Shown: piece by piece, positions 9,378-21,211 of the stretch
Numbering within the stretch: the stretch's first letter is position 1
How the letters are laid out: every line of letters starts with the position of its first letter
From: an uncultured Brachyspira sp.
GTDB taxonomy: Bacteria > Spirochaetota > Brachyspiria > Brachyspirales > Brachyspiraceae
Length of the DNA: 64,000 nucleotides
Assembly (NCBI RefSeq): GCF_944388875.1
Contig: NZ_CALXKQ010000004.1
Location: 1 to 64,000 of the forward strand
Reading direction: 5' to 3'
Made by a program: the position numbers and the translations under genes
Notes under the pieces: generated by a model
What the model was told of the DNA's origin: nothing
The model's database searches: none
What the model saw: the letters and a program-made list of their open reading frames with translations, nothing else

Positions 9378-10436
9378 ATGAAAGGATTTGCTATGAAAAA
9401 AATTGGCGAAACAGGATGGGTTGAAAAAGAGATACCTGCCTGCGGACCTCTTGATGCTATCGTAAAGCCTTTAGCAGTAGCAATATGTACTTCTGACATA
9501 CATACTATTGCAGGTGCAATAGGAGAAAGAAAAGACATGATTTTAGGTCATGAAGTATGTGCGGAAGTTCATGAAGTTGGAGCTTTAGTTAAAGACTTCA
9601 AGAAAGGCGACAGAGTATTAGTTACTGCTATAACTCCAGATTGGAGTACAGTTGAAGCTCAGGCTGGATATTCTATGCATTCTGGCGGTATGCTTAATGG
9701 CTGGAAGTTCTCCAATGTAAAAGACGGTGTATTTTCTGAATATTTCCATGTAAATGATGCCGACGGTAACCTTGCTTTGCTTCCTGAAGGCATGGATCCT
9801 ATAGATGCTTGTATGATTTCTGATATGGTTCCTACTGGTTTTCATGGTGCTGAATTGGCTGATATACAATATGGGGACACTGTACTTGTTATAGGTATAG
9901 GACCTGTTGGACTTATGGGAGTTGCTGGTGCTTCTTTAAGAGGTGCTTCAAGAATTATTGCTGTAGGTACTAGACCTAAATGTGTGGAGGTTGCTAAAAT
10001 TTATGGAGCTAATGAATTCATAAGCTATAAGAACGGACCTATAGATGAACAAGTATTGAAAATGACTAATGGAAAAGGCGTAGACAAAGTTATTATAGCA
10101 GGCGGCGGAGTTGAAACTTTCTCTGAAGCTGTTAAATCTTTAAAAGCTGGTGGAAAGATAGGTAATGTTAACTATTTAGGTTCTGGAGATAATGTATTAA
10201 TACCTAGACTTGAATGGGGTGTTGGTATGGGTCATAAAGCTATATTTGGCGGACTTATGCCTGGCGGAAGATTAAGAGCAGAAAAATTAGGTTCTTTGGT
10301 TGCTTCTGGAAGATTGAATGTTAGACATTTAATTACTCATGTATATGAGGGATGGGATCAGCTTCCTGAGGCTGTTAGAATTATGGGTGAAAAACCTGCT
10401 GATTTGATTAAACCTGTAGTAAGAATTCAAAAATAA
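9378..10436 (+). CDS. adh: NADP-dependent zinc secondary alcohol dehydrogenase
   Basis: This 352-residue enzyme closely resembles the secondary alcohol dehydrogenase of Thermoanaerobacter brockii along its whole length (start MKGFAM, then DAIVKPLAVA, NMILGHE-like DMILGHE, SGGMLNGWKFSNVKDG, and a DLIKPVV end). Likely zinc ligands are Cys37, His58, Glu59 and the Asp in ISDMVPTGFHG. The Rossmann motif is GIGPVGLMG; the following VGTRP and the Tyr in ISYKNG are the NADP-binding determinants of that family. The expected reaction is interconversion of secondary alcohols or acetaldehyde/ethanol with ketones/aldehydes in fermentation. A strong promoter and a terminator flank it as a single gene. Its codon use is less AT-rich than its neighbours, consistent with high expression. 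Confidence 0.95.
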   Translation: MKGFAMKKIGETGWVEKEIPACGPLDAIVKPLAVAICTSDIHTIAGAIGERKDMILGHEVCAEVHEVGALVKDFKKGDRVLVTAITPDWSTVEAQAGYSMHSGGMLNGWKFSNVKDGVFSEYFHVNDADGNLALLPEGMDPIDACMISDMVPTGFHGAELADIQYGDTVLVIGIGPVGLMGVAGASLRGASRIIAVGTRPKCVEVAKIYGANEFISYKNGPIDEQVLKMTNGKGVDKVIIAGGGVETFSEAVKSLKAGGKIGNVNYLGSGDNVLIPRLEWGVGMGHKAIFGGLMPGGRLRAEKLGSLVASGRLNVRHLITHVYEGWDQLPEAVRIMGEKPADLIKPVVRIQK

Positions 10437-10456
10437 TAATTATACATTTTGATTAG

Positions 10457-10490
10457 ATGCCGACGTATAAAGTACGCCGGCATTTATTTT
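10457..10490 (+). terminator. intrinsic terminator after adh
   Basis: An 11-bp stem with one mismatch, ATGCCGACGTA (10457-10467) with TACGCCGGCAT (10473-10483), has a 5-base loop and is followed by TTATTTT. It lies 20 bases after the adh stop. Confidence 0.85.
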
Positions 10491-10518
10491 ATAATATATA
10501 TTTTGGAGTTTTGTATTT

Positions 10519-11727
10519 ATGAAGTCATTGATTAGTCCTGAGAATTATTGGGGGCTGTGGGCGATAGTTGTGGGATTTGCAGCTTTAAGTATAGTATTAG
10601 AACAAAAATATAAATGGGCTTCTGTTTTATCTGGTGCTATAATAGCATTGATATGTGCCATGTTTTTAAGCAATTTGAATATAATTCCTATAAGTTCTCC
10701 TGTATATGATATTGTATGGGGATATGCAATACCCTTAGCAATACCTTTATTATTGATGAAATGTGATATTCGAAAGATTGCAAAAGAAAGCGGACGAATA
10801 TTGATTATATTTTTAATAGGCTCATTTGCTACAGCAGCAGGCAGTATAACAGCTTATTTTCTTTTGAGAAATAATATTCCAGAACTTGAAGGAATAGCAG
10901 CAATGATAACAGGTACTTATATAGGAGGAACTATTAATTTTGTTGCATTATCCAGTGCTTTTAATGTATCAGGAAAAATGGTTTCATCGGCTACTGTTGC
11001 TGATAATCTTTTAATGGCTTTATATTTCTTTGTACTTATTTCAATACCGTCTGTTAAATTTTTTAGAAAACATTATGCACATCCTTATATTGATAAAATA
11101 GAAATGAATAAAATGAGTGATACGGAAAATGCATCAAAAAATTATTGGAAGCCTAAAGAAATATCATTAAAGGACATAGCATTATCAATGTCTTATGCAT
11201 TCATAATAGCTGCTCTTGCAAATATAATATCACCTATATTTGCTAAAATAATACCTAAAACCAATTTTATATTTCAAATGCTGAATGGGTTATTAGGAAA
11301 TCAGTATTTAATTATAACAACTATATCCATAATATCTACTGCATTATTTCCTAATGTATTTTCAAAGATAGGAGGTGCTGAAGAGATAGGTACTTTTTTA
11401 ATTTATTTATTTTTCTTTGTAATAGGGGCTCCTGCTTCTTTAATAGAAATAATAAAAAACTCTCCTTTGCTTTTAGTTTTCTGTGCTTTGGTAGTTATGG
11501 TAAATATGATTGTATCTTTTATATTTGGAAAAGTGTTAAAATTTAATTTGGAAGAGATTATATTAGCCTCTAATGCCAATATCGGAGGTCCTACAACGGC
11601 GGCGGCTATGGCGGTATCTAAAGGATGGTTTGAACTTGTAGGTCCTATAATGCTTGTTGGAACTTTAGGGTATGTGCTTGGAACTTATTCTGGAGTATTC
11701 GTAGGAAATTTATTAATTAAATTATAG
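10519..11727 (+). CDS. DUF819 family membrane protein
   Basis: The 402-residue protein is almost wholly hydrophobic, with about 10-11 predicted membrane segments and a polar loop near residues 195-220 in the middle. The two halves look related, each ending in a glycine-rich helix (ITGTYIGGTINFVALS and NIGGPTTAAAMAVSKGW), typical of DUF819 (YjcL-like) proteins, which share a carboxylate-transporter-like fold. The substrate is unknown. TTTTGGAG lies upstream of the ATG. It follows the adh terminator, so it is a separate transcription unit. Confidence 0.85.
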   Translation: MKSLISPENYWGLWAIVVGFAALSIVLEQKYKWASVLSGAIIALICAMFLSNLNIIPISSPVYDIVWGYAIPLAIPLLLMKCDIRKIAKESGRILIIFLIGSFATAAGSITAYFLLRNNIPELEGIAAMITGTYIGGTINFVALSSAFNVSGKMVSSATVADNLLMALYFFVLISIPSVKFFRKHYAHPYIDKIEMNKMSDTENASKNYWKPKEISLKDIALSMSYAFIIAALANIISPIFAKIIPKTNFIFQMLNGLLGNQYLIITTISIISTALFPNVFSKIGGAEEIGTFLIYLFFFVIGAPASLIEIIKNSPLLLVFCALVVMVNMIVSFIFGKVLKFNLEEIILASNANIGGPTTAAAMAVSKGWFELVGPIMLVGTLGYVLGTYSGVFVGNLLIKL

Positions 11728-11802
11728 TTTATTACCGCTAATAAAAATTATTTGTAAAGTAAACTTTCCAGATGCAAATAATTTTTATATAAACTATCTA
11801 GT

Positions 11803-12073
11803 ATAAAAAAGCTGGCAGCAATAAATTGTTACCAGCCCTCGTTTATTTCCATTATTAATAAAAATTGTTCACTTATAATCCTCCAGCAAATAAATTTGCT
11901 GGAAGCTCACAATTTTTATAATTTCTCTCTAGCATTCAAAACTATTATTTCATAACATTATAGAATGCTTTTTTATTATTGTTGCTATCGATAAACTCGT
12001 ATAAAAAAGCTGGAAACAATAAATTGTTACCAGCTCTCGTTTATCGATTTAAAACTAAAATTATTTAATATCA
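11803..12073. other. duplicated terminator region with a relic of the eno 3' end
   Basis: This gap between the convergent DUF819 and eno genes holds three hairpins: 11811-11836 (GCTGG...CCAGC), 11883-11902 (perfect 9-bp stem CCAGCAAAT/ATTTGCTGG) and 12009-12034 (GCTGG...CCAGC, nearly identical to the first). The second is enclosed by AAAATTGT (11861-11868) and ACAATTTT (11910-11917). Positions 11945-11975 match the last 31 bases of eno (12074-12104) at 30 of 31 positions. It is a decayed tandem duplication of the eno 3' end with its terminator. Confidence 0.8.
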
Positions 12074-14432
<2,359 letters not shown>

Positions 14433-14438
14433 TTTAAT

Positions 14439-16496
14439 TTATGCCTCAAATTTTATTTTATTAGCTGCTGATATAATAATAGAAGCTAACCCAATAATAG
14501 TCATTGGTATTACAGCAAATATATATCTATATCCGCTATGAGGTGAATATAAAATAGTAATAAAAATAGTTGATATGCTTGAAGATGATATTGATAAAAC
14601 TAAAATATTTAAATTTACAGAACCCTTCTTCTTTATTAAAAATATTATTGATAAAATAAAACATATTAATGATATTATAAAAAAATATACAGGCTTTATA
14701 AATAAAATATCAAAAATATTTTTTTCAAGAAATATTAAAAATTGTTTTTCTTGTTCAGTATATTTAACTGCAAGTTCATTTTTAGGTATAAACTCTGCTA
14801 TTTTAGAACCATATAGATTATTATTATCAGAATCACTTCTTATTCTTTCTATACCAGGAAAAAACAATAATCCCTTTGCAAATATTAATTTATGATATAT
14901 ATATTCTTTAGGATATTTAAATACAATTTTTAACCAATATAATTTAAAATTATCTAAATCAGGTTCTAATAGATTATATCTGTTATCAGAATTCCAAATT
15001 AAATTATCTATAGTGTAATGAGAAAAACTAGATTTTATAGTTTCGAAATTTACTTTTTCACCGTATGCTGATTCAGGCAAAAGATCTTTATCTATTAAAT
15101 AGCTTATGGATAGTATATCATGCAATGGTATATGCCATGTCATTCCTTTGTTTCTTCCTTCTGGTATTAAAGAAGGATATGCCTTATACACAAATACTAA
15201 AAATATACAAATACATATAAAAGATTTTATAAAATTAAATATATATTGTTTAGATAAAAAATTATAATTGCACTTTAACAAATATACATGCACCCAATAA
15301 ATTAAAAATGGTGTTAATGTAACTATTGCTGTATGCGACCATAGGAAAGCAAATATAAATAGAAAACTTGTAATTAATAAAAATAAATTTGGAGATCTAT
15401 ATGAACCCAATTCCATAAATAGTATTATATTTAAATAAACCCAAATAAACATACTATAAGTATAATCTTTATGTAAATCTGGCAAGAACCACCATATATT
15501 TGAAAGAAATGTTAAAAAAATTAATAGAATAGAAAATAAACTTTTAGTTGTATTATAAACTGACATTATTAAAAATAATAAACCAATATACCATAATATT
15601 AAATTAATGAGGAAAAAATACCATACATGATTTCCAAATACTATATTTAAAATCCTAAAGAAAACAGATATGAAAACAGGAAAAATATGTGAAAAGTTTA
15701 TTATTCCCAAAGATTGAGGAAGTATATTTGAAGAGAAATCTCCAAAAATATAATTGCCAGGAAAAAATAGATTAAATCTAAATATTATTTCTATAATAGA
15801 AAAAACTAAACATGTAATAATTAATATTATATATTTTATATCTTTTTCTTTAAATAAAGAAAAAGTATTTTTTAATGCATAATTAAAATATTTTTTTAAT
15901 GTGATTTTATTATCTAAAGAATATAAAATTAAAATAATTTTCTTTACGTTATGAAATACTTTAGCAAAATATAATATAGGAATAATAATAAAGATAATAA
16001 TGAAAATTGATATTATATTGCTTTTTATTTTTAAAATATAATCAACATTATCTATCTTATCAAACTCTATTTTTTCAGAAGAAATTAAATTACCAAAAGG
16101 ACTTCCTTTATAAATATTAATTTCTTCAATAAAATCATTGTCTTTCAAAACTTTATTTGTGTCTATATAAACATTATAAATATCGCTATGCCTAAATACT
16201 TTATCATAATACTGAACTTTAAATCCATAGCTGTAATTAGTTATACTTTCATTTGTAAATATATAGTTTTTAATACCTTCTTCATCTAAGTTCCCATCTG
16301 CATTTATGAACTGATCTTTTATATACGATAAATTATTCAATTCTAAAGTTCTATTTATATGAGAAATATCAAATTTGAATTCACTTAAATATCCAATTCT
16401 TGCTTTTCTGCCAAGTATAGAAAGTGCTATAATAGATACAGCAGATATTATTATTAAAGATAAATATATTTTAAATAAAAATTTATTATTTTTCAT
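14439..16496 (-). CDS. large multi-pass envelope membrane protein (copy 1), GtrC-like partner
   Basis: This protein of about 685 residues has an N-terminal helix, an external domain of about 140 residues (starting RIGYLSEFKFDISH), and then 10 or more membrane segments. The architecture fits GT-C fold membrane glycosyltransferases, but I see no decisive motif. Residues 20-150 are almost identical to the protein at 18435-21128, also at DNA level (about 16074-16290 against 20701-20923). The later parts differ. An in-frame ATG 12 bases upstream exists; the ATG at 16496 is chosen because GGAG precedes it and it matches the paralogue start. Its 5' leader carries a (CAAA)12 tract in a short upstream ORF. 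Confidence 0.8.
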   Translation of the reverse strand: MKNNKFLFKIYLSLIIISAVSIIALSILGRKARIGYLSEFKFDISHINRTLELNNLSYIKDQFINADGNLDEEGIKNYIFTNESITNYSYGFKVQYYDKVFRHSDIYNVYIDTNKVLKDNDFIEEINIYKGSPFGNLISSEKIEFDKIDNVDYILKIKSNIISIFIIIFIIIPILYFAKVFHNVKKIILILYSLDNKITLKKYFNYALKNTFSLFKEKDIKYIILIITCLVFSIIEIIFRFNLFFPGNYIFGDFSSNILPQSLGIINFSHIFPVFISVFFRILNIVFGNHVWYFFLINLILWYIGLLFLIMSVYNTTKSLFSILLIFLTFLSNIWWFLPDLHKDYTYSMFIWVYLNIILFMELGSYRSPNLFLLITSFLFIFAFLWSHTAIVTLTPFLIYWVHVYLLKCNYNFLSKQYIFNFIKSFICICIFLVFVYKAYPSLIPEGRNKGMTWHIPLHDILSISYLIDKDLLPESAYGEKVNFETIKSSFSHYTIDNLIWNSDNRYNLLEPDLDNFKLYWLKIVFKYPKEYIYHKLIFAKGLLFFPGIERIRSDSDNNNLYGSKIAEFIPKNELAVKYTEQEKQFLIFLEKNIFDILFIKPVYFFIISLICFILSIIFLIKKKGSVNLNILVLSISSSSISTIFITILYSPHSGYRYIFAVIPMTIIGLASIIISAANKIKFEA

Positions 16497-16579
16497 AAAC
16501 TGCTCCATAAAATAAAGAGCTGTTTATAAAATAATTTTTTGCAATGAGTATAAATTTATTTAAATGAGTATAAATTTCT

Positions 16580-16651
16580 TTAGAAGAGTAAAACTTGAGG
16601 TTTGTTTGTTTGTTTGTTTGTTTGTTTGTTTGTTTGTTTGTTTGTTTGCAT
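16580..16651 (-). CDS. repeat-containing upstream ORF in the leader of membrane protein copy 1
   Basis: ATG (16651-16649) lies directly before the (CAAA)12 tract and is preceded by GGAAATTAT. It would encode a 23-residue peptide with QTNK repeats, ending at TAA 83 bases before the main start. Loss of one unit (11) or gain of two (14) would shift reading into a frame open past the main ATG, stopping just inside it. Translation is inferred only. Confidence 0.4.
   Translation of the reverse strand: MQTNKQTNKQTNKQTNKPQVLLF
16601..16648. repeat. tetranucleotide tract (TTTG)12, CAAA on the coding strand
   Basis: Twelve perfect TTTG units lie between the predicted promoter (16682-16710) and the start of the gene at 16496. 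They are thus transcribed, in the 5' leader. A matching tract of 14 units lies before the paralogue at 21218-21273. Confidence 0.97.
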
Positions 16652-16681
16652 ATAATTTCCGATATTATATTTACGGTTAGT

Positions 16682-16710
16682 AGTATACCATAATTATCAA
16701 AAACAGTCAA
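16682..16710 (-). promoter_or_regulatory. promoter of membrane protein copy 1
   Basis: On the minus strand, TTGACT (16710-16705), a 17-base spacer, and TATACT (16687-16682). Transcription should start near 16675, about 24 bases before the upstream ORF and the CAAA tract. The same promoter with the same spacer recurs at 21311-21339. Confidence 0.8.
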
Positions 16711-16823
16711 TAAATAATAATAAAAATCTATTAAAGCACTTTATATTTTAACAAAGTTTATACAATCATAAAAATCAGTTATTATTTTTGTAATGAATAT
16801 ATTATTTGAATTGTATGTTAACA

Positions 16824-17536
16824 CTATTTTACTATTTTACAAATTGCCAATAAACTAGACCCAAATGGTAAATTAATTTTATTTAATAAATATTTTTCTA
16901 TATGAAATATTTTATATAAAAAATAATTAGTTAATCTTGAATTCCCATATTCAAATTTTTTTCTATTAAAAACTTTATCTGCTATCCTTACCAAAGCAAA
17001 TAATGGAAATAAAAAACAATTCATATATGATAATTTTTGTATTTCTAATCCGTTATCTTCTAAAACCTTTCTTAATCTTTTAGAATTATATCTTCTATAA
17101 TGACCATAAAATATATCAGAATTACTAAATAACCATTGATATGCCGGAACTGTAATTATAATAGTAGCATTCTCTTTTATCAATCTTTTTACCTCTTGTA
17201 AAAATCTATTTTCATCTTCTATATGTTCCATAACATCTAAAAAAGTAACTATATCAAAACTATTATCTTTAAAATTATTATCAAAAATATCTATATTTAA
17301 AATATTATTAAATAGTTTTTTTGGATAACTAAATTTTTCTATACCAACAGCGTTTTTAATATATTGAGAACTATCTTTTAATAAATGTCCATTACCGCAT
17401 CCAATATCTAGTAAACTGCAATTATTATGATCGCTAATATTTTTTATTATATATCTATAACAATTTCCCTTCTAACTCTAAACCACCATAGATTATCTTC
17501 TAAATCGTCTATATCATTATATGCTTTATCTTCCAT
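16824..17536 (-). pseudogene. class I SAM-dependent methyltransferase, frameshifted
   Basis: Read on the minus strand, the first part starts MEDKAYNDIDDLEDNLWWFRVRRE (given here in two pieces: MEDKAYNDID and DLEDNLWWFRVRRE) at 17536 and ends at a stop near 17447. The adjoining frame continues with YIIKNISDHNNCSLL, the SAM-binding motif LDIGCGNGHLL, FDIVTFLDVMEHIED, and the C-terminal RRYNSKRLRKVLEDNG to 16824. Joined, they give a complete methyltransferase of about 237 residues of the type found in glycan clusters. One base is missing near GGGAAATTG (about 17461-17470). It lies between the glycosyltransferase at 17650 and membrane protein copy 1. Either a true pseudogene or a sequencing error. 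Confidence 0.8.
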
Positions 17537-17649
17537 AGCATACCCCAAAGAAATATAGTGATAATAAATATTTAGAATAGTATAATATTGTACTTGGCAT
17601 AATTTATTTTCCTTTATTTTATTATAGAACAAAAATTAAATTATTTCAA

Positions 17650-18432
17650 TTATTTGGTTTTTAAATCATAATAACCAAATACTACTCTTATTAATTGCAC
17701 CATTATTTGTATGTTTCCAAAGAAATTTATTTTTGTAGGGATCTTTCCATTTTTAGGATACACTCTTGTTTGAGGTATTTCTATAACTTTATATCCCAAT
17801 TTTGGTATAATATTTGCTAAATACCATTGTGATTCCCAACTTGTAAATATATCTCTAAAAATAGCTATTCTATCATCATCTATTATCTTCATTGAAAAAC
17901 CTCTAAATGCTGACATTGTTTCAGTGTATTTAAAGCCTGAAGATAAAGATAATAATGGATTAGATATTAACTTTATTGCTAAGATTCTTGATAATGGTGT
18001 ATTTTTATGATATCCTCCTTTCATAAATCTTGAACCTTGTACAAAGTCATAACCTTTTTCTAACATCTCTACAAATTCCATAGTTTGTTCCACACTATCT
18101 TTATTGTTTCCGTCTACTGTAACTATTCCTTTATATTTTTCATCAGATACTTTAGAAAATCCTGCTTTATAGGCATTAGCCTGACCTTTCATTCTAATTG
18201 TAAGTACTGCTCTTACACCTATATCTTTTAAAAAATCATCTTCTATAGAACCATCTGTACTTCCTGCATCTAGTAAAAATATATCTATTTTTTTTGGTAT
18301 ATCTTTATTTTTTAAACGATTAAGCTCTATTTTTATTCGTTCACCTTCATTCCATGTAGGTATTAAAAGACAATATTCATTTATTTTCTTAAAATATTCT
18401 TTATATTCATAATGAGGTATTTGTCTTTCCAT
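17650..18432 (-). CDS. family 2 glycosyltransferase (DPM1-like)
   Basis: The 260-residue protein has a GT-A domain: LLIPTWNEGERI, FLLDAGSTDGS, KAGFSKVSDEKYKG, and VTVDGNNKD where relatives have DADLQ. There is no membrane segment, unlike the enzyme at 13500. The C-terminal half has the DPM1-type FVQGSRFMKGGYHKNTPLSR and GYKVIEIPQTRVYP. It probably transfers a nucleotide-sugar residue to a polyprenyl phosphate. The start is 2 bases after the stop of the large membrane protein upstream, so the two are translationally linked, in the same arrangement as 14439/13500. Confidence 0.87.
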   Translation of the reverse strand: MERQIPHYEYKEYFKKINEYCLLIPTWNEGERIKIELNRLKNKDIPKKIDIFLLDAGSTDGSIEDDFLKDIGVRAVLTIRMKGQANAYKAGFSKVSDEKYKGIVTVDGNNKDSVEQTMEFVEMLEKGYDFVQGSRFMKGGYHKNTPLSRILAIKLISNPLLSLSSGFKYTETMSAFRGFSMKIIDDDRIAIFRDIFTSWESQWYLANIIPKLGYKVIEIPQTRVYPKNGKIPTKINFFGNIQIMVQLIRVVFGYYDLKTK

Positions 18433-18434
18433 TT

Positions 18435-21128
18435 TTAAAGCCCTTTGGATAATCTATCATTAATTAATATAAATCCTGTGTTGAAATCTTCATTTTTTAT
18501 AAAATTAAATTTCATACCAGAACTATCCATATTTAGTTTATATACAAAATACTTTTGATTGTTTATATAAAAATCATAATCTGTAAATTGTACTCTATTA
18601 TCTGTATATAATTTTTTATACTCAATATCTGATATAAAGTAAAAATCATAATCCAATCTTAAATAAATTTTATTAACATTATCTTTAAGAGCTAATATTA
18701 ACCCTCCATTTATATTATTATCTATATTTGAAATAATACTTTTAGAATCCTTACTAATTTTTGAATTATTGCAAGCTATAATTGTATCATTTAGTGAATT
18801 ATTAGTAACTTCTATTTGTGCCAAAAGCTGCCTAACTTGTTTCACATTTCTAGACCAGTAAACTGCATAATTCCAAGATTCATCTGAATTATAATTTTTA
18901 AAAAACAAATTAACAAATCTAATACCATTATCTTTTCCGTATGAGAATGTTTTCCACATATCTATATCATATACATAGTCTGAATTTACAGGAGTATAAT
19001 ATTGTGAGTGTATATTAGTTATCAAGATTTTTATTGATATAATAAATAGAATTATAAATAATATATATTTTAATATTTTTATATTAGGCAAAATATTAAA
19101 TATATATCTTATCAATAGAAATATAGAAAAAATAAACAAAGAAACAGTAATAAGTCTGTCAGCCCCTCCATTTCTTAATGCTATAATAAAAACCAATGAA
19201 AATATAATTAATATTATATTAAGCATAAAATTAATTGTAACTATATTTTTAAATAATACTTTCTTATTTTTTATAATATATGTAAACAAAAATGAAGATA
19301 ATATTATTATCAAAATTACTCCAAATAATGCCTTCTTAGTATAAGACGAATATATACTGCTTCCGCCAACAAATGCCATAATTGATCCGCCTGCATAAGA
19401 AAATATATATGTTGTTAATAAAGAATTAAATGCCATTGGTAATAATAATGAGAATAAAATAGTAAGAAAACATGACAAAACATACAAAATAAAATTATTT
19501 AATAAAATTTTTTCAATGCCATTAGTTCTTATAATATTATGCTTTACCATAAAAGTAATTACAGATAAAATAATAAAAAATACAGGTGTTATAATTTGGC
19601 TGTAAATAAGTAAATTTTTACTAATAACATTAATAAAAGCAGAAGATAACAGCATATCATTTTTAATTGCTATAGGAATAAATATATTGATTAATATTAC
19701 AAAAATTGTTATAAATATTAATATATTTGAAATATTACCTATATTTTTATCTTCATTATAATAAAAATATTTATCTAAATTAAGCAGTATATAAATTATA
19801 AAAATACCTATAATCCATCCAGCTATCATAATTTTTGAAAGTACAGCAGCACCTACAAAAATACCAGATAAAATTAATAAAAGTTTATGTTTATTATCAC
19901 ATAAATTATCGGTGTTAGATGAAGATATGACAAAATAAAGAGATATAGATGCTAATAGTAAGCCTATACCCTCATACCTTATTACTGTGTTTAGACCATT
20001 ACCAGCATCAAAAACAAATTTAGACATTGATAAAATAATTAATAATGATAAGCTAAAAATAAATATAACAAATCTATTTTTTACAATATTTTGAATTTGC
20101 ATTACTCTAATAATATTTATATACATTATTGTAATGAATAAAAAAAATGATGATCTGCATATCATTAAAATATATTCTGTAAATTCAACAAATGATAAAT
20201 ATGGATTTAGACTGTTTTCTAATTCTGTTATATTAGATGCTGATATTATTTTAAAAATATTCCCTATTGGAATAAATATATATTTATATAATACTAACGG
20301 AATCATATTAGGATGTAAAAGATGCTCTGGAAATAAATTACTAGAAACTAATAATATATCTTTTGCATATATTTGAGATGAATCCCAAGCTCTATAGTAT
20401 GGAGCAGATGAATAAATAGATTCATAAAATATAAATATGAATGGAAAAAAAATTAAAAATGCAGCTATATATATATTATTAGACCCTAAATCTTTTACTG
20501 TATTAAATTTATGTACCTTAATATGCTTATCAAAAAAGTTATTAAAAAATTCAATAATATAATTCATTATTGGGAATATAAGTTTTATTATAAGCGGAAG
20601 TAATATATACAATATTAGAATAGAATATAATATTATTAATAGTATAATAATAGATGCTTTTAATTTTAAAGTGTATTTAACATTATCTATCTTATCAGAC
20701 TCTATTTTTTCAGAAGAAATTAAATTACCGAAAGGATTTCCTTTATAAATATTAATTTCTTCAATAAAATCATTGTCTTTCAAAACTTTATTTGTGTCTA
20801 TATAAACATTATAAATATCGCTATGCCTAAATACTTTATCATAATACTGAACTTTAAATCCATAGCTGTAATTAGTTATACTTTCATTTGTAAATATATA
20901 GTTTTTAATGCCTTCTTCATCTAATATTCTATCTTTAGTAAAGAGTTCTTTTATATATGATAAATTATTTAATTCTAAAGTTCTATTTATATGAGAAATA
21001 TCAAATTTGAATTCACTTAAATATCCTATTCTAGGCTTGTTTCCAAGTACAGAAAATAATATAGCAGCAGAAGATATTATTATTAATAATGGTATATATA
21101 TTTTGAAGAATAGTTTATTGTTTTTCAT
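18435..21128 (-). CDS. large multi-pass envelope membrane protein (copy 2)
   Basis: The 897-residue protein has an N-terminal helix, an external domain of about 140 residues nearly identical to that of the protein at 14439, then about 14 membrane segments and a C-terminal external domain of about 170 residues (from NIHSQYYTPVNSDYVYDID). This layout is usual for GT-C glycosyltransferases or surface-glycan assembly proteins, but no catalytic motif is certain. The identical N-terminal parts and identical promoters suggest recent conversion between copies. The leader carries a (CAAA)14 tract in a short ORF. GGAT lies before the ATG. Confidence 0.8.
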   Translation of the reverse strand: MKNNKLFFKIYIPLLIIISSAAILFSVLGNKPRIGYLSEFKFDISHINRTLELNNLSYIKELFTKDRILDEEGIKNYIFTNESITNYSYGFKVQYYDKVFRHSDIYNVYIDTNKVLKDNDFIEEINIYKGNPFGNLISSEKIESDKIDNVKYTLKLKASIIILLIILYSILILYILLPLIIKLIFPIMNYIIEFFNNFFDKHIKVHKFNTVKDLGSNNIYIAAFLIFFPFIFIFYESIYSSAPYYRAWDSSQIYAKDILLVSSNLFPEHLLHPNMIPLVLYKYIFIPIGNIFKIISASNITELENSLNPYLSFVEFTEYILMICRSSFFLFITIMYINIIRVMQIQNIVKNRFVIFIFSLSLLIILSMSKFVFDAGNGLNTVIRYEGIGLLLASISLYFVISSSNTDNLCDNKHKLLLILSGIFVGAAVLSKIMIAGWIIGIFIIYILLNLDKYFYYNEDKNIGNISNILIFITIFVILINIFIPIAIKNDMLLSSAFINVISKNLLIYSQIITPVFFIILSVITFMVKHNIIRTNGIEKILLNNFILYVLSCFLTILFSLLLPMAFNSLLTTYIFSYAGGSIMAFVGGSSIYSSYTKKALFGVILIIILSSFLFTYIIKNKKVLFKNIVTINFMLNIILIIFSLVFIIALRNGGADRLITVSLFIFSIFLLIRYIFNILPNIKILKYILFIILFIISIKILITNIHSQYYTPVNSDYVYDIDMWKTFSYGKDNGIRFVNLFFKNYNSDESWNYAVYWSRNVKQVRQLLAQIEVTNNSLNDTIIACNNSKISKDSKSIISNIDNNINGGLILALKDNVNKIYLRLDYDFYFISDIEYKKLYTDNRVQFTDYDFYINNQKYFVYKLNMDSSGMKFNFIKNEDFNTGFILINDRLSKGL

Positions 21129-21211
21129 AAACTATATCCAAAAATAAATAAGTAGATATTTGAAAATAAGATTTTTCTGCAACGAAGATAAATTTATTTA
21201 GAAGAATAAAA

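Noticed and set aside
9290-9378. Rex operator before the alcohol dehydrogenase gene
   Set aside because: No TTGTGA/TCACAA-type palindrome could be found; the palindrome there is an AT-rich one over the -10.
16580-16651. The tract as a classical in-frame on/off switch of the membrane protein itself
   Set aside because: The frame that leads into the main gene has stop codons between tract and gene in both copies, so no repeat number makes a fusion.
16486-16710. 74-residue open frame running through the CAAA tract
   Set aside because: Its start codon lies within the -35 box, upstream of the predicted transcript, so it cannot be made from this promoter as such. The ATG next to the tract is a better start.
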